Below are positions 20,543 through 29,773 of a stretch of DNA of 35,671 bases, piece by piece. Within the stretch, counting starts at the first letter, position 1. Each line of letters starts with the position of its first letter. The notes under the pieces were generated by a model that worked only from the letters and a program-made list of their open reading frames with translations, searched no databases and had not been told where the DNA came from. A program made the translations under genes and the position numbers. The DNA lies in assembly GCA_023229845.1 (NCBI GenBank), contig JALNYK010000029.1:1-35671 (forward strand), in the 5' to 3' direction. The stretch is from Gallionella sp. GTDB lineage: Bacteria > Pseudomonadota > Gammaproteobacteria > Burkholderiales > Gallionellaceae.

Positions 20543-22411
20543 GTGAATCTCAACAGTAAGGTCACCCTGTTTTCGGTGGTGCTGGCTACGGTCATGATCG
20601 TCGTGCTGATCGTGGTCAGCTTGGTGTCGTTCCGGCAATTTTCGTTGCTGTCGGCGCAGGCGCAAGTGAGTAGTGCGGCTGAAATCGTCCGCGTCAGCCT
20701 GACCGAGGATATGATCAACGGCGTCATCGCCAAGCGCGAAGGACTGCTGCGCCGCCTCGGCGAAGTGCCGGGCCTACAGTCGGTGCATGTGATCCGCGGC
20801 GGCCATGTCGAGAAACAGTTCGGCCGGGGATTCGATCAGGAGCGCGCCGCCGACGAGGCCGAGACCAGGGTGCTGCAGAGCGGCCAGTCGCATTTCGAGG
20901 TGATGGACGAATCTACCAACCCGGTGTTCCGCGGCACGATCCCGTTTGTCGCAACCAGCAAGGGCAACCCGAACTGTTTGCAGTGCCACGATGTCCCGGA
21001 GGGCACGGTGCTGGGGGCGGTGACCGTCACGATGGAGATCGGGCACCTGAAGAACAGCGCGGTGTTCGTCTCTGCGGTGATGGTCGGCTCGGTGGCGTTC
21101 TTCATGCTGCTGATGCTGTTCTTCTTCCGCCGTCTGGTGAAGCCGATGATCTCCACGGCGAACGACGTGCAGGCAGTGGTCAGCCACGCGATCCAGGGCG
21201 ATTTTCATGCTGGCATCAAGCAGACCACGGACGACGAGATCGGCCGCATCGCGGCGGACATGAACAAGCTGATGCAATTCCTGCACGATGGACTCGGCGG
21301 TATCCGCAACGATGTGATGCAGTTGCTCAAGCACAAGCCGACCGAAGAACGCGGCAACCTGCTGAATTCGACGATAGACATGGTGCACGGCCTGATCGAC
21401 GCCTCGCAGTTTAAACAGTCTATCGAGGAGGACGAGTCCAAGTCGGAAATCTACCAGCGCTTGTCGCTGGCGGTGCGAGAACGTTTCGGTATCAAGAATT
21501 TCTCGATCTACGAAGTGGTGCCGAACCGCAACCAGATGATGCCGGTTATCGTCGATGGCGAAGCGGGAGCGGACTGCCGCTGGTGCGATCCGCAGATACT
21601 GGTGCGCTCCGAGACCTGCCGGGCGCGCCGTACCGGCCATGTGATCGACTCCGTCGAGACTTCGGGCATCTGCTTCGCATTCTGTCCCCCGTCAGACCCA
21701 TTGGAGTATCGGCATGTCTGCCTGCCCATCATGCAGTCCGGTTCGGTCGGCAGCATATTGCAGTTGGTCTTCACCGCTGATGAGGCGCCGCGCATCGAAG
21801 AGCTGCTGCCCTATCTGAGCGTCTATCTGCGCGAGGCTGCGCCGGTGATCGAGGCGAAACGGCTGATGGACACGTTGCGCGAATCCAACCTGCGCGACGC
21901 GATGACCGGTCTGCACAATCGCCGTTTCCTCGAGGAATACATCGATACGCTGGTGGCTGCCAACCAGCGGCGCAACAGCCAGGTGGCGATCATGATGCTG
22001 GATCTCGACTACTTCAAGGTGGTCAACGACACCCACGGCCACGATGCCGGCGACACGGTGCTCAAGGCGCTGACCAAGGTGATGGTGCAATCGGTGCGCG
22101 CCTCCGACATCGTGATCCGCTACGGCGGCGAGGAATTCATGATCATCCTGCCGGACACCGGCGGCGATCAGGCGGAAAGCGTTGCGGAGAAAATCCGTCT
22201 GGCCGTGGAAGCGCTGAAGATACAATTGCCGGGCACGATGCTGTCCAAGACGATCTCGATCGGCCTCGCAGTGTTCCCGGTCGACTGCGACACCTTCTGG
22301 CAGGCGATCAAGTTCGCCGACGTGGCGTTGTACAAGGCGAAGGACAGCGGGCGCAACCGCGTCGTGCGTTTCACGCCCGAGCTCTGGACCGACGAGGGCG
22401 TTTCCTATTAA
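20543..22411 (+). CDS. Membrane diguanylate cyclase with heme-c sensor and Cys-rich GAF-like domain
   Basis: This 622-aa sensor enzyme should make cyclic di-GMP. TM1 is at about 8-32. The periplasmic domain contains a heme c motif CLQCH (C145-x2-C148-H149) after FVATSKGNPN, as in Tll0287/DUF3365-like sensors. TM2 is at about 172-197, then a HAMP-like segment. Residues about 310-450 look like a GAF domain holding six cysteines, including CRWC, CFAFC and another C shortly after. The C-terminal GGDEF domain has LDYFKVVNDTHGHDAGD, the active motif GGEEF at 528-532, and the inhibitory site RASD at 519-522, five residues before it. Start chosen: GTG at 20543 with GGGAG just upstream; an in-frame GTG at 20507 adds 12 residues without a ribosome-binding site. 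Confidence 0.85.
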   Translation: MNLNSKVTLFSVVLATVMIVVLIVVSLVSFRQFSLLSAQAQVSSAAEIVRVSLTEDMINGVIAKREGLLRRLGEVPGLQSVHVIRGGHVEKQFGRGFDQERAADEAETRVLQSGQSHFEVMDESTNPVFRGTIPFVATSKGNPNCLQCHDVPEGTVLGAVTVTMEIGHLKNSAVFVSAVMVGSVAFFMLLMLFFFRRLVKPMISTANDVQAVVSHAIQGDFHAGIKQTTDDEIGRIAADMNKLMQFLHDGLGGIRNDVMQLLKHKPTEERGNLLNSTIDMVHGLIDASQFKQSIEEDESKSEIYQRLSLAVRERFGIKNFSIYEVVPNRNQMMPVIVDGEAGADCRWCDPQILVRSETCRARRTGHVIDSVETSGICFAFCPPSDPLEYRHVCLPIMQSGSVGSILQLVFTADEAPRIEELLPYLSVYLREAAPVIEAKRLMDTLRESNLRDAMTGLHNRRFLEEYIDTLVAANQRRNSQVAIMMLDLDYFKVVNDTHGHDAGDTVLKALTKVMVQSVRASDIVIRYGGEEFMIILPDTGGDQAESVAEKIRLAVEALKIQLPGTMLSKTISIGLAVFPVDCDTFWQAIKFADVALYKAKDSGRNRVVRFTPELWTDEGVSY

Positions 22412-22426
22412 CCGGCGATATATCCG

Positions 22427-23365
22427 ATGAGCCTCTTTGCCCTGATCTTTGCGTTGCTGCTCGAACAGCTCCATCCGCTCTCGTCGCGCAAGTCTTTGTA
22501 CGGCTGGCTGTCCGGTTATGCCAACTTCTTCGAGCATCACTTCAACGCGGGCGAGCAGCGGCACGGCAAGGTCGCATGGCTGCTGGCCGTGCTGCCGCTG
22601 TTGTTTGGCACGGTGCTGCTGTACTGGCTGCTGTATCGGGTTCATCCGCTGTTCGCCTTCGCGATCAACATACTGGTGTTGTACCTGACGATGGGCTTCC
22701 GCCAGTTCAGCCATTACTTCACCGACATCCATCAGGCGCTGCGCGACGGCGAACTGGACCGGGCGCGCAGCCTGCTGGCCGCGTGGCGAGGCGAACCCGC
22801 GCATGAACTGAACGCGGAGGAGGTCGCGCGCGTGACGATAGAGCAGGCGCTGCTGTCGTCGCATCGCAACGTGTTCGGCGTGATCGTCTGGTTCGTGCTG
22901 TTCAGCGTGCTGGGGCTGGGCGGCGCAGCCGGCGCGCTGCTGTACCGTCTCGGCCAGTTTTTGCGGGCGCGCTGGGGCGACGAAGAGGAGGGCGAGCTGG
23001 AACTGTTCGGCAACTTCTCGCGCAAGGCCTTCCATTTGCTGGAATGGCTGCCGACCCGTTTGACCGCGATGACTTTCGCTATCGTCGGCGACTTTGAGGA
23101 CACCGTGTATTGCTGGCGCACCCAGGCGGCGAGCTGGCCCGACGAGGAGGCCGGCATCCTGCTGGCCAGCGGTGCTGGCGCGCTGGGCGTGCGCCTCGGC
23201 ATGCCCATCCCGCAGGGCGGCCTGCCGTTCGACCGGCCCGAACTGGGCATAGGCGACGATGCCGATGCCGACTTCATGCAAAGCACCATAGGCCTGGTGT
23301 GGCGCTCGGTGGTGTTCTGGCTGATCCTGTTGCTGCTGCTGACGCTGGCGAGTTTGCTGGGGTAG
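22427..23365 (+). CDS. CobD/CbiB-family membrane protein
   Basis: This 312-aa integral membrane protein has about four or five membrane segments. The plan is that of the CobD/CbiB/AmpE superfamily: an LEQLHPLS motif in the first helix region, the loop TDIHQALRDGELDRARSLLA, and a later segment with LLSSHRNVFGVIVWFV and DFEDTVYCWR. True CobD makes adenosylcobinamide phosphate. The conserved residues here and the lack of any cobalamin genes nearby suggest the betaproteobacterial homologue of unclear function. It starts 15 bp after the diguanylate cyclase stop and is probably cotranscribed with it. Confidence 0.75.
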   Translation: MSLFALIFALLLEQLHPLSSRKSLYGWLSGYANFFEHHFNAGEQRHGKVAWLLAVLPLLFGTVLLYWLLYRVHPLFAFAINILVLYLTMGFRQFSHYFTDIHQALRDGELDRARSLLAAWRGEPAHELNAEEVARVTIEQALLSSHRNVFGVIVWFVLFSVLGLGGAAGALLYRLGQFLRARWGDEEEGELELFGNFSRKAFHLLEWLPTRLTAMTFAIVGDFEDTVYCWRTQAASWPDEEAGILLASGAGALGVRLGMPIPQGGLPFDRPELGIGDDADADFMQSTIGLVWRSVVFWLILLLLLTLASLLG

Positions 23366-23452
23366 CGATTCGTCTGCGGTCATGGCGAATCCTTTCAACG
23401 TGGCGGCAGTCTCCTCCTTATGATCGTTTGCAAAAATCCCTTACGCCCTCGA

Positions 23453-24601
23453 TTAGTCCCGTTTAACAAGTAGGTCGACCATTCCTTCTGATAGTGCATT
23501 CGCGGCGATTTCGATTTCCTCCGGCGTCGTCATCCGCCCTACCGAGAATCTGACCGCGCCCCGCGCCCGGTCTGCCTCGCATCCCATTTCCGCCAACACG
23601 CCGCTTACCGCGTCGGTATCGGAATGGCATGCCGATCCGAGCGACGCGGCAACTTCTCCGGCAACGCGAGTCAGCAAGTCGCGTCCGGAGATGCCCGGAA
23701 AGGAGACGTGCAAGGTATTGGGTAAACGTTCTGTCGGGTGGCCGTTGAGCACAATACCGGGAACTGCCGTTGCCAGCCGTTCGTGTAGCGCATCCCGCAG
23801 CATCCGCAATTTCTCCGTTGCCGCAGGCAGATGTTCCCGTGCGAGCTTTGCCGCCACACCCAGACCGACCAGCAGCGGTACGTTTTCGGTGCCCGGGCGC
23901 AGGCGGTGCTCTTGATCGGCTCCAAACAGGATAGGCTTGATCGGCGTTCCCGTCCGGACATAGAGCGCCCCGACACCTTTCGTGGCATAGAATTTGTGCC
24001 CGGCCAGGGTCAGCAGGTCGACGCCCAGCGCATCGACATCCAGTTCGACCTTGCCGGCCGACTGGGCGGCATCGGTATGCAGCAGCACTCCGGCGGGTTT
24101 GATGAGGCGGGCGATCTCGGCAATCGGCTGTATCGTTCCGACTTCGTTGTTCGCGTGCATGATCGACACCAGCGCCGTGTCGGGACGCAGAGCTGCGACA
24201 ACCGCCAGGGGATCGACGCGGCCGTAACCGTTCACCGGAACGATGGTCAGGTCCCAGCCCATCTCGCGCAGATACAGCGCCGGTTGCATGACCGCCGGGT
24301 GTTCGATTGCGCTGATGACAATATGCCGTTTGGTGTGGCCAAGGGCGCGGGCGACGCCGAGCAGCGCCAGATTGTTGGCTTCGGTGGCGCTGCCGGTAAA
24401 AACGATTTCTTCAGCATGCGCATGGATGAGAGCCGCCACCGATGATCGCGCATCGGCGACCGCTTGCCGGGCAGTTATCCCGTACGCATGCGACGACGAG
24501 GGGTTGCCGAAGTGCCTGTCCAGAAACGGTTGGATCGCATCGGCCACATCCAGATCGACGGGAGTTGTTGCGTTGTAGTCGAGATAGATGGGTATGCTCA
24601 T
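23453..24601 (-). CDS. Cysteine desulfurase (NifS/IscS-like)
   Basis: This 382-aa PLP enzyme takes sulfur from cysteine to form an enzyme-bound persulfide. The motifs are YLDYNATTPVD at the start, the PLP-stacking His101 (SAIEHPAV), the PLP lysine K203 (LAGHKFYATKG), RPGTENVPLLVGLG, and the persulfide cysteine C325 in GSACHSD. The short loop around Cys325 and overall layout place it with the NifS/IscS group, but no iscU or nif genes are nearby. Its position at the end of the reduced-sulfur cluster suggests it supplies or handles persulfide sulfur. The start overlaps the MFS stop by 4 bp (ATGA). Confidence 0.92.
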   Translation of the reverse strand: MSIPIYLDYNATTPVDLDVADAIQPFLDRHFGNPSSSHAYGITARQAVADARSSVAALIHAHAEEIVFTGSATEANNLALLGVARALGHTKRHIVISAIEHPAVMQPALYLREMGWDLTIVPVNGYGRVDPLAVVAALRPDTALVSIMHANNEVGTIQPIAEIARLIKPAGVLLHTDAAQSAGKVELDVDALGVDLLTLAGHKFYATKGVGALYVRTGTPIKPILFGADQEHRLRPGTENVPLLVGLGVAAKLAREHLPAATEKLRMLRDALHERLATAVPGIVLNGHPTERLPNTLHVSFPGISGRDLLTRVAGEVAASLGSACHSDTDAVSGVLAEMGCEADRARGAVRFSVGRMTTPEEIEIAANALSEGMVDLLVKRD

Positions 24602-25779
24602 GCAGGCTTCTCCCGTAGTTGCAGTCGTCGGCCGAGAGACAACGTCGATAGCAGCGCAATGGCAAGCAATGGGACTGCCGTCAGGTTCAGGGTGATCCAG
24701 CCAAACCGTTCATACAGCCAACCGGCGGAGAGCGTCGACAGCGCTGCCAGCCCGAAGACGACGAATTCGTTGATCGCCTGGACTTTCAATTGCTCGGACG
24801 GGCGGTAGGTTTGCGTGAGCAAGGTTGTGCCGCCGATGAAAGCGAAGTTCCATCCCACGCCCAGCAGGAAGAGCGCCGACAGGAAATGGAGGAAGTCAAA
24901 TCCGAGCAAGGCGATGGTGACGTGGCCCAGCAGCAGGACGAAACCGATCTGCATGATCCGTGGTGCACCGAAACGCTTGATCAGCGAACCGGTGAAGAAG
25001 GAGGGCGCGAACATGCCGACGACGTGCCACTGGATCACCGGCGTGACGTTCGTGCCCGGCAAGCCGCAACCCAGGATGGCCAGGGGAGTTGCCGTCATCA
25101 CCATGATCATCACGGCATAGCCGATTGCCGCACCCAGAATGGAAACATGCAATGCGGGTTGGGCGAGGATTTCGCGCAACGGGCGCGGAAGATCGTTGTG
25201 GTGCACCGCGACTGGTTTGAGCCGAACCTGCGTGAGCAAGGCGAGTGCGCCCAGACTGAGCGCCGCCTGCGCGAGATAGGAACCGACAAACAGGCTGCCC
25301 TCGATCCAGTCCCGCCCCCACTGCCCGAGTTGCGGCCCGAGGAAAGCGGCCACGACACCGCCCGCGACCACCCACGAGATCGCACGGCTGGCATGGCTAG
25401 GCTCGGTGGCCTCCACGGCGGCGAAACGATAGTAATTGGCAAACCCCTGATAGCTGCCCAAGAGCAAGTGTCCGGCGACGAATAGCGCGAACGATTGCTG
25501 CAGGAGTGCGAACGCGCACAGCAGGCTGCCCCCCAGCCCGAGGCTGACGCCGATCAGGAATCCTGTGCGACGTCCAAAATGGCGCATCAGGATGGATGCT
25601 GGCAACGATGCGATTGCCGTGCCGATCACCATCATGGCGATCGGCAACGTCGCATAGCTCTTGTCGGGGGCGAGGACGCTGCCGAGAATGGCGCCGAGCG
25701 CCATCGACATCACGATGGCGGAAAGCATCAGCGCCTGGCTGAATGCCAGCAGCAGAACATTGCGGCGACCTGCGAACAT
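24598..25779 (-). CDS. MFS transporter
   Basis: This 393-aa protein has 12 hydrophobic segments in two halves of six. A motif-A-like sequence, MRHFGRRTGFLIG, follows the second helix, and the corresponding loop in the second half reads LIKRFGAPRIMQIGF. The substrate is not predictable. It is coupled to the cysteine desulfurase gene (4-bp overlap) and preceded by the SHOCT gene at 52 bp, within the sulfane-sulfur cluster, so export of a sulfur compound is conceivable. GGAAA precedes the ATG. Confidence 0.85.
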   Translation of the reverse strand: MFAGRRNVLLLAFSQALMLSAIVMSMALGAILGSVLAPDKSYATLPIAMMVIGTAIASLPASILMRHFGRRTGFLIGVSLGLGGSLLCAFALLQQSFALFVAGHLLLGSYQGFANYYRFAAVEATEPSHASRAISWVVAGGVVAAFLGPQLGQWGRDWIEGSLFVGSYLAQAALSLGALALLTQVRLKPVAVHHNDLPRPLREILAQPALHVSILGAAIGYAVMIMVMTATPLAILGCGLPGTNVTPVIQWHVVGMFAPSFFTGSLIKRFGAPRIMQIGFVLLLGHVTIALLGFDFLHFLSALFLLGVGWNFAFIGGTTLLTQTYRPSEQLKVQAINEFVVFGLAALSTLSAGWLYERFGWITLNLTAVPLLAIALLSTLSLGRRLQLREKPA

Positions 25780-25831
25780 ATTGTTTCCTGTCTTATCTGT
25801 TGGCGCTGTCCAGAATCGGCATTCTCAATAT

Positions 25832-26074
25832 TCACGTTTCCAGGTCGCGTTTCATCCGTTCGTATTCTTCACGGTCGATCTCGCCGCGCGCATAGCGCTC
25901 CTGCACGATCTCCAACGGCGTCTTGTCGCGCGGGCGCTTGCCCTGCGACGATTGCGTCATCAGCCACCGGATCAGCGCCGCGATCCCGAGTATGACCAGC
26001 CCCCAGAACAGCAACATGAACACGAAACCGAAGCCCATACCCCACCCGCCGAAACCGTGCCAGTCGTACATCAT
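25832..26074 (-). CDS. Small membrane protein with SHOCT domain
   Basis: This 80-aa protein has a Gly/Trp/Met-rich N-terminus (GFGGWGMGFG), one membrane helix at about 15-39 and a C-terminal SHOCT domain at about 53-78 (LEIVQERYARGEIDREEYERM), the short helical module often found at protein ends. Such proteins are common next to metal- and redox-stress genes; the function is unknown. Its start overlaps the end of the amidotransferase gene by 4 bp, so translation is coupled. Confidence 0.85.
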   Translation of the reverse strand: MMYDWHGFGGWGMGFGFVFMLLFWGLVILGIAALIRWLMTQSSQGKRPRDKTPLEIVQERYARGEIDREEYERMKRDLET

Positions 26075-26934
26075 GTCATGTCTCCTTTGTGTTGCATCGC
26101 AAACCTCGCATTGTTCGATCGCGTAATGTTGCTTTCTGGCCCCCGATATAACCCGGCTTCCGTGTCATGCAGGATAGTGGCAGGGGCCGGCTGAGCCATC
26201 ATACCCCCGATCATTTTGCCGACCCGGTACAGGCGCAACTCGCCCGGCTGGAAGGCAGTCCACGCTGCGTGCCCGTCCAGCGGTTCGGTTGCGATCAGGA
26301 CACTATTGCCCGTCTCGATTTGGCCTGCACCGGAGCGTTCCAGATAATGCAGCCGGTCATGTCCGTAAGCGATCAGGTGCTCCCCGTCCGACATCAGGAA
26401 ATTGAATTTGCCGAGCGAGGCAACCAGTCCGCTTACCGTTGCCAGGTTCTCCAGCCAGGTGGAAGGGGTTGCGGAAGGCAGGCCGTGGAAATGCTCTGCG
26501 ATGCGCCCGAGGAGATGGCAGAAAGCATATTCGGAATCCGTTTTGCCCGTGGGGCAGCAGACCGGGTTGTTGCCGGACAGTTCTATGTCCACGATGTCCG
26601 GCACCATGCCGTTGTGGGCAAACACCCATTCCTTGCCACAGCACACGCGCTGAAACGGATGGGTGTTGTTCATGTCGATGACGGTCGGAAAGCTCGCTTT
26701 GCGCACATGGGCGATGACCAGATTCGAGCGCGTGGTGTCGCATAACTGTTCGAACAGGTTGCTCTGATGCGCCGGGGTCGGTTCCTTGACGAGACTAAAT
26801 ACGCCGTTCGTCAGCCACGCGATGCCCCAGCCGTCCGGGTTGTCCGCTTTGCCGCCGCCGCGCAATCGGAACATGTCGAGCTCCCGGTTCGCTGCCACAG
26901 GACGGTCGGAGGAGAGGCCGAAGAGTTCGCACAT
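26071..26934 (-). CDS. Class II glutamine amidotransferase (YafJ-like)
   Basis: This 287-aa protein has the Ntn-type glutaminase fold. Cys2 directly after the initiator Met (MCELFGLSS) is the nucleophile. Also visible are NPDGWGIAWL, VIAHVRKAS, NTHPFQR and WVFAHNG, the glutamine-binding signature set. Family members resemble YafJ/EgtC-type proteins; the latter is part of ergothioneine biosynthesis in some bacteria, but no other egt genes are here. The reaction here is unknown. It starts 9 bp after the end of the flavoprotein gene and overlaps the SHOCT gene. Confidence 0.85.
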   Translation of the reverse strand: MCELFGLSSDRPVAANRELDMFRLRGGGKADNPDGWGIAWLTNGVFSLVKEPTPAHQSNLFEQLCDTTRSNLVIAHVRKASFPTVIDMNNTHPFQRVCCGKEWVFAHNGMVPDIVDIELSGNNPVCCPTGKTDSEYAFCHLLGRIAEHFHGLPSATPSTWLENLATVSGLVASLGKFNFLMSDGEHLIAYGHDRLHYLERSGAGQIETGNSVLIATEPLDGHAAWTAFQPGELRLYRVGKMIGGMMAQPAPATILHDTEAGLYRGPESNITRSNNARFAMQHKGDMT

Positions 26935-26943
26935 GGGTGGGCC

Positions 26944-28071
26944 TCAGCGGTATTTGCGCAAGTACCAGGATTCGAAAAATGCCTTGGCGCTATGCATCAA
27001 GCCGAGCGGGGGCAGCGACATTTCGCTATCCGGTGTGCGTCGCACCATCATGCCGGCATCGAGACTGTCCACGATGCAGAACAGTTCCACCTTGAACGTC
27101 TTCTCCGGTATTTCTCCGGCCAGTTCCGCCAATAGATTCTCGGCTGCCGTTTCCCCTTGCAAATCGGCCATGTGCGCCTGCTTCGGCATCCAGTCCGGTC
27201 CCGGAAAACTGCCGGAATCGCCCACCACATAGACCGCCGTTTGCCCCTCGACGCGGCATTGCGCATCCGCCTTGAGCAAGCCGCCGGGCGAGCGCGACAA
27301 GTCGGTATTGTCGAACCAGGCATTGCCGGTCATGCCGGGCATGAAAATGATCAGGTCGGCGGCGAACTCGCCGCCTTCCGTCTTTACTTTGTCCGCCTCG
27401 AAACCGACCAGTTTTTTGCCGAGTTGCTTCCTGATGCCGCGCTTATCCATCTCTGCCATCAGGCGTTGTACCGCACGTTCGCCGAGACGGTTGCCGGGAT
27501 TGGGCATGGGATTGAAGAAGGTGAGTTCGATTTGTTCCCGTCGCCCTTCGCGGCGCAACTGCGTATCGAGCCCGAACAGGAATTCGAAGATGGGGCCGCC
27601 GCGCATGGCGGTCGGCTCGTTCGGGTTGCCGGCGAATCCGAGCGCGATGTTCCCCTGCTTGAGGGCGGCGACGCGGTCGCGGATTTTTTCTGCCGCCGCA
27701 ATGCCTTCGCAAGGCAGGATGGCATGTTCGATGCCCGGCAGTTTTTTGATGAAGCGCCCGCCGCTGGCGATGATGAGGCCATCGTTTTCCACCTTGCCGG
27801 TGGTGGTCAATACTGTGCGCCCGCCGTTCTCCAGTCCCATTGCTTCGCCGGCGACAAAAAGGATGTTGTTATCGCTGAGAAAACGGCCAAGCGGAATGCG
27901 CAAATCCTCCGCCTTGCGTTTGCCGGAAGGTATCCAGATCAAGCTCGGCAGGAATATAAGCTCTGCTTTGGGGGCGATGAGGGAGATTTCAGCTTCGGCA
28001 TCCAGCTGACGCAATTTGCGTGCGGCAGAAAGCGCTGCAAAACCGGCGCCGATAATGGTTATTTTCTTCAT
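26944..28071 (-). CDS. SQR-like FAD-dependent oxidoreductase
   Basis: This 375-aa flavoprotein has an N-terminal FAD site IIGAGFAALSAARKL, an internal IIASGGRF strand, and the C-terminal FAD site VYVVGDSGSF. The order matches sulfide:quinone oxidoreductase and related NDH-2-like enzymes, including PSLIWIPSG near the N-terminus and the KQAHMADLQGE segment. Cysteines are few and not clearly in the SQR catalytic positions, so whether it oxidises sulfide is open. A GGAGA site precedes the ATG. It is separated by 93 bp from the 101-aa gene upstream, so it may have its own promoter or be read through. Confidence 0.8.
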   Translation of the reverse strand: MKKITIIGAGFAALSAARKLRQLDAEAEISLIAPKAELIFLPSLIWIPSGKRKAEDLRIPLGRFLSDNNILFVAGEAMGLENGGRTVLTTTGKVENDGLIIASGGRFIKKLPGIEHAILPCEGIAAAEKIRDRVAALKQGNIALGFAGNPNEPTAMRGGPIFEFLFGLDTQLRREGRREQIELTFFNPMPNPGNRLGERAVQRLMAEMDKRGIRKQLGKKLVGFEADKVKTEGGEFAADLIIFMPGMTGNAWFDNTDLSRSPGGLLKADAQCRVEGQTAVYVVGDSGSFPGPDWMPKQAHMADLQGETAAENLLAELAGEIPEKTFKVELFCIVDSLDAGMMVRRTPDSEMSLPPLGLMHSAKAFFESWYLRKYR

Positions 28072-28164
28072 GACTTTCTCCTGTCGGCCCCCGCTTGCGT
28101 CGGTGTCATTTCGTCAACTACCGCGCTGTGCCTAGATTAAGTGGCAACGCTGTCGCTTTCAGCC

Positions 28165-28470
28165 TCATTCACCAAGCATCTTGTTGACCTCATTCTCAAG
28201 TGCCAGCCCAAGATCGTTGCTGACAGTGATTCCGTTCGCGATCAGTACGGCAACAACATCTTCCGGCATAACAATGACGCCGTCTGAAGGACGTAGCGGA
28301 CTACCATTGATCCAGATGGATGGAAATCCGTGGCCATGTGCGTTGCGCTCGGTGCTGATGTCCAGCTGAAATCGAGCCCCCAAACTCTTGGCCAGTGCTT
28401 CGCCGTAGCCAGTGTAGAGGCCGCAACGCCCCCCGGGTGGTGTTTGTGAAATCACGCGCACATCGATCAT
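28165..28470 (-). CDS. Small single-cysteine protein of the sulfur cluster
   Basis: This 101-aa protein of unrecognised family has one cysteine (C16) in QTPPGGRCGLYTGYGEA. An alpha/beta pattern follows: a helix near 23-31, a strand RFQLDIS, then GFPSIWINGSPLRPSDG and VIVMPEDVVAVL. A thioredoxin-like or rhodanese-like fold with C16 as a sulfur carrier would fit, but this rests on pattern alone. The ATG at 28468-28470 lies 1 bp after the stop of the MFS gene, so it is translationally coupled. Confidence 0.7.
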   Translation of the reverse strand: MIDVRVISQTPPGGRCGLYTGYGEALAKSLGARFQLDISTERNAHGHGFPSIWINGSPLRPSDGVIVMPEDVVAVLIANGITVSNDLGLALENEVNKMLGE

Positions 28471-28471
28471 T

Positions 28472-29773
28472 TCACTTAACCTCTGCCGGATTGATGCGCG
28501 GATGCGTCTCTGCGCCGAACAGCCAGAGCAAGCCTCCCGACAGGAACATCGAAATCGCCACGAACCAGAATGCCGCCTCGACCGAGCCGCTGAAGTGCGC
28601 GGCAATGCCCAGTCCAAGCGCGCCGATGCCGTAACCCAGGTCGCGCCAGAAACGGTAGATGCCGATGGCCGATCCGCGCCAGTTCGGATGGGAGATGTCG
28701 GCGATGGCAGCCGATAGGTTGGGATACAGCAGCGCCATGCCAAAGCCGCTGATGGCGGCGGAGAACGACCACCACGCCATGCCTTCCTGCAACAGCATCA
28801 TCGCCACGCCCGCGCCGCATATCCACATGCCCCACACGTTGGGCTTGTGACGACCGATGTGGTCGGAGAGCTTGCCGGTGAAAAATTGCGAGCCGCCCCA
28901 GACGAAGCCGTACACGCCGACGATCCAGCCGATGTCGGGCAGGCTGATGCCGCGCTGGTACAGATACACCGGATAGAACACCCACACCAGCGCATCGACG
29001 AACTTCTCCACCAGCCCTGCCTGGCTGATGGCGAACAATCGTTTGTCGCGCCACGACACCAGCGTGAACACTTCCCACGTCGTTGGCTGTGCAGCGATGT
29101 TGGTCGGGTAGCGCGCCAACGGTCCATTGCTGATGCCGGCCTTGTGCTTTGCTGCTTCGCTTTTCGCCCAGGGCAGCGTGTCCTTGATCCACAACAGGGT
29201 GAGCAGCATGGCGAGCAACACCGTCGTCATGCCGAACAGCAACAGCCCGCTGCGCGGCCCCAGCATGGTCGCCAGATACGCGGTGATGATGCCCGCCAGC
29301 GCCAGCCCGACATAGCCGGAGAATTCGTTGAGGCCGATGGTCAGGCCGCGCTGGTCGGCGCGGGTGATGTCGAGCTTGGAAGTCTGCGTCATCGACCAGG
29401 TCAATCCCTGATTGATGCCCAGCAACACCGTGGCGGCGACGATCCACCCCCACGACGGCGCAAAGTACACCATCAATGGGATAGGCAACGCGGCAGCCCA
29501 ACCCAGCAGCAAAACCTTCTTGCGACCGATGCGTTCGGACAGCCGCCCGGCCACAAAATTGAGCGTGCCCTTGACCAAGCCGAATGCCACCACGAATGCG
29601 GTGAGCAGCATGAAGGAGTTCTTCGGCACGCCGAATTCGGATTCGGACAGCGCCGGCACCACCGTGCGCATCATGCCGATGGTGAAACCCACCAGCATGA
29701 CTTGCAGCAGTTGGTGCAAGAACTGGTCCAGATTGGCCCGGATGCCGTGGTTCAGTGTGGCGTGCGTCATCAT
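28472..29773 (-). CDS. MFS transporter of the sulfur cluster
   Basis: This 433-aa protein has 12 membrane segments. The motif-A sequence AGRLSERIGRKKVLLLG follows the second helix and its repeat GKLSDHIGRHKPNVWG lies in the second half. A long central loop (about 210-245) separates the halves. The substrate is unknown; position between the persulfide dioxygenase and the 101-aa protein suggests export of sulfite, thiosulfate or a related product. The start ATG (29771-29773) shares a base with the dioxygenase stop codon; the next codon is also ATG, so the start may be 3 bp later. Confidence 0.85.
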   Translation of the reverse strand: MMTHATLNHGIRANLDQFLHQLLQVMLVGFTIGMMRTVVPALSESEFGVPKNSFMLLTAFVVAFGLVKGTLNFVAGRLSERIGRKKVLLLGWAAALPIPLMVYFAPSWGWIVAATVLLGINQGLTWSMTQTSKLDITRADQRGLTIGLNEFSGYVGLALAGIITAYLATMLGPRSGLLLFGMTTVLLAMLLTLLWIKDTLPWAKSEAAKHKAGISNGPLARYPTNIAAQPTTWEVFTLVSWRDKRLFAISQAGLVEKFVDALVWVFYPVYLYQRGISLPDIGWIVGVYGFVWGGSQFFTGKLSDHIGRHKPNVWGMWICGAGVAMMLLQEGMAWWSFSAAISGFGMALLYPNLSAAIADISHPNWRGSAIGIYRFWRDLGYGIGALGLGIAAHFSGSVEAAFWFVAISMFLSGGLLWLFGAETHPRINPAEVK

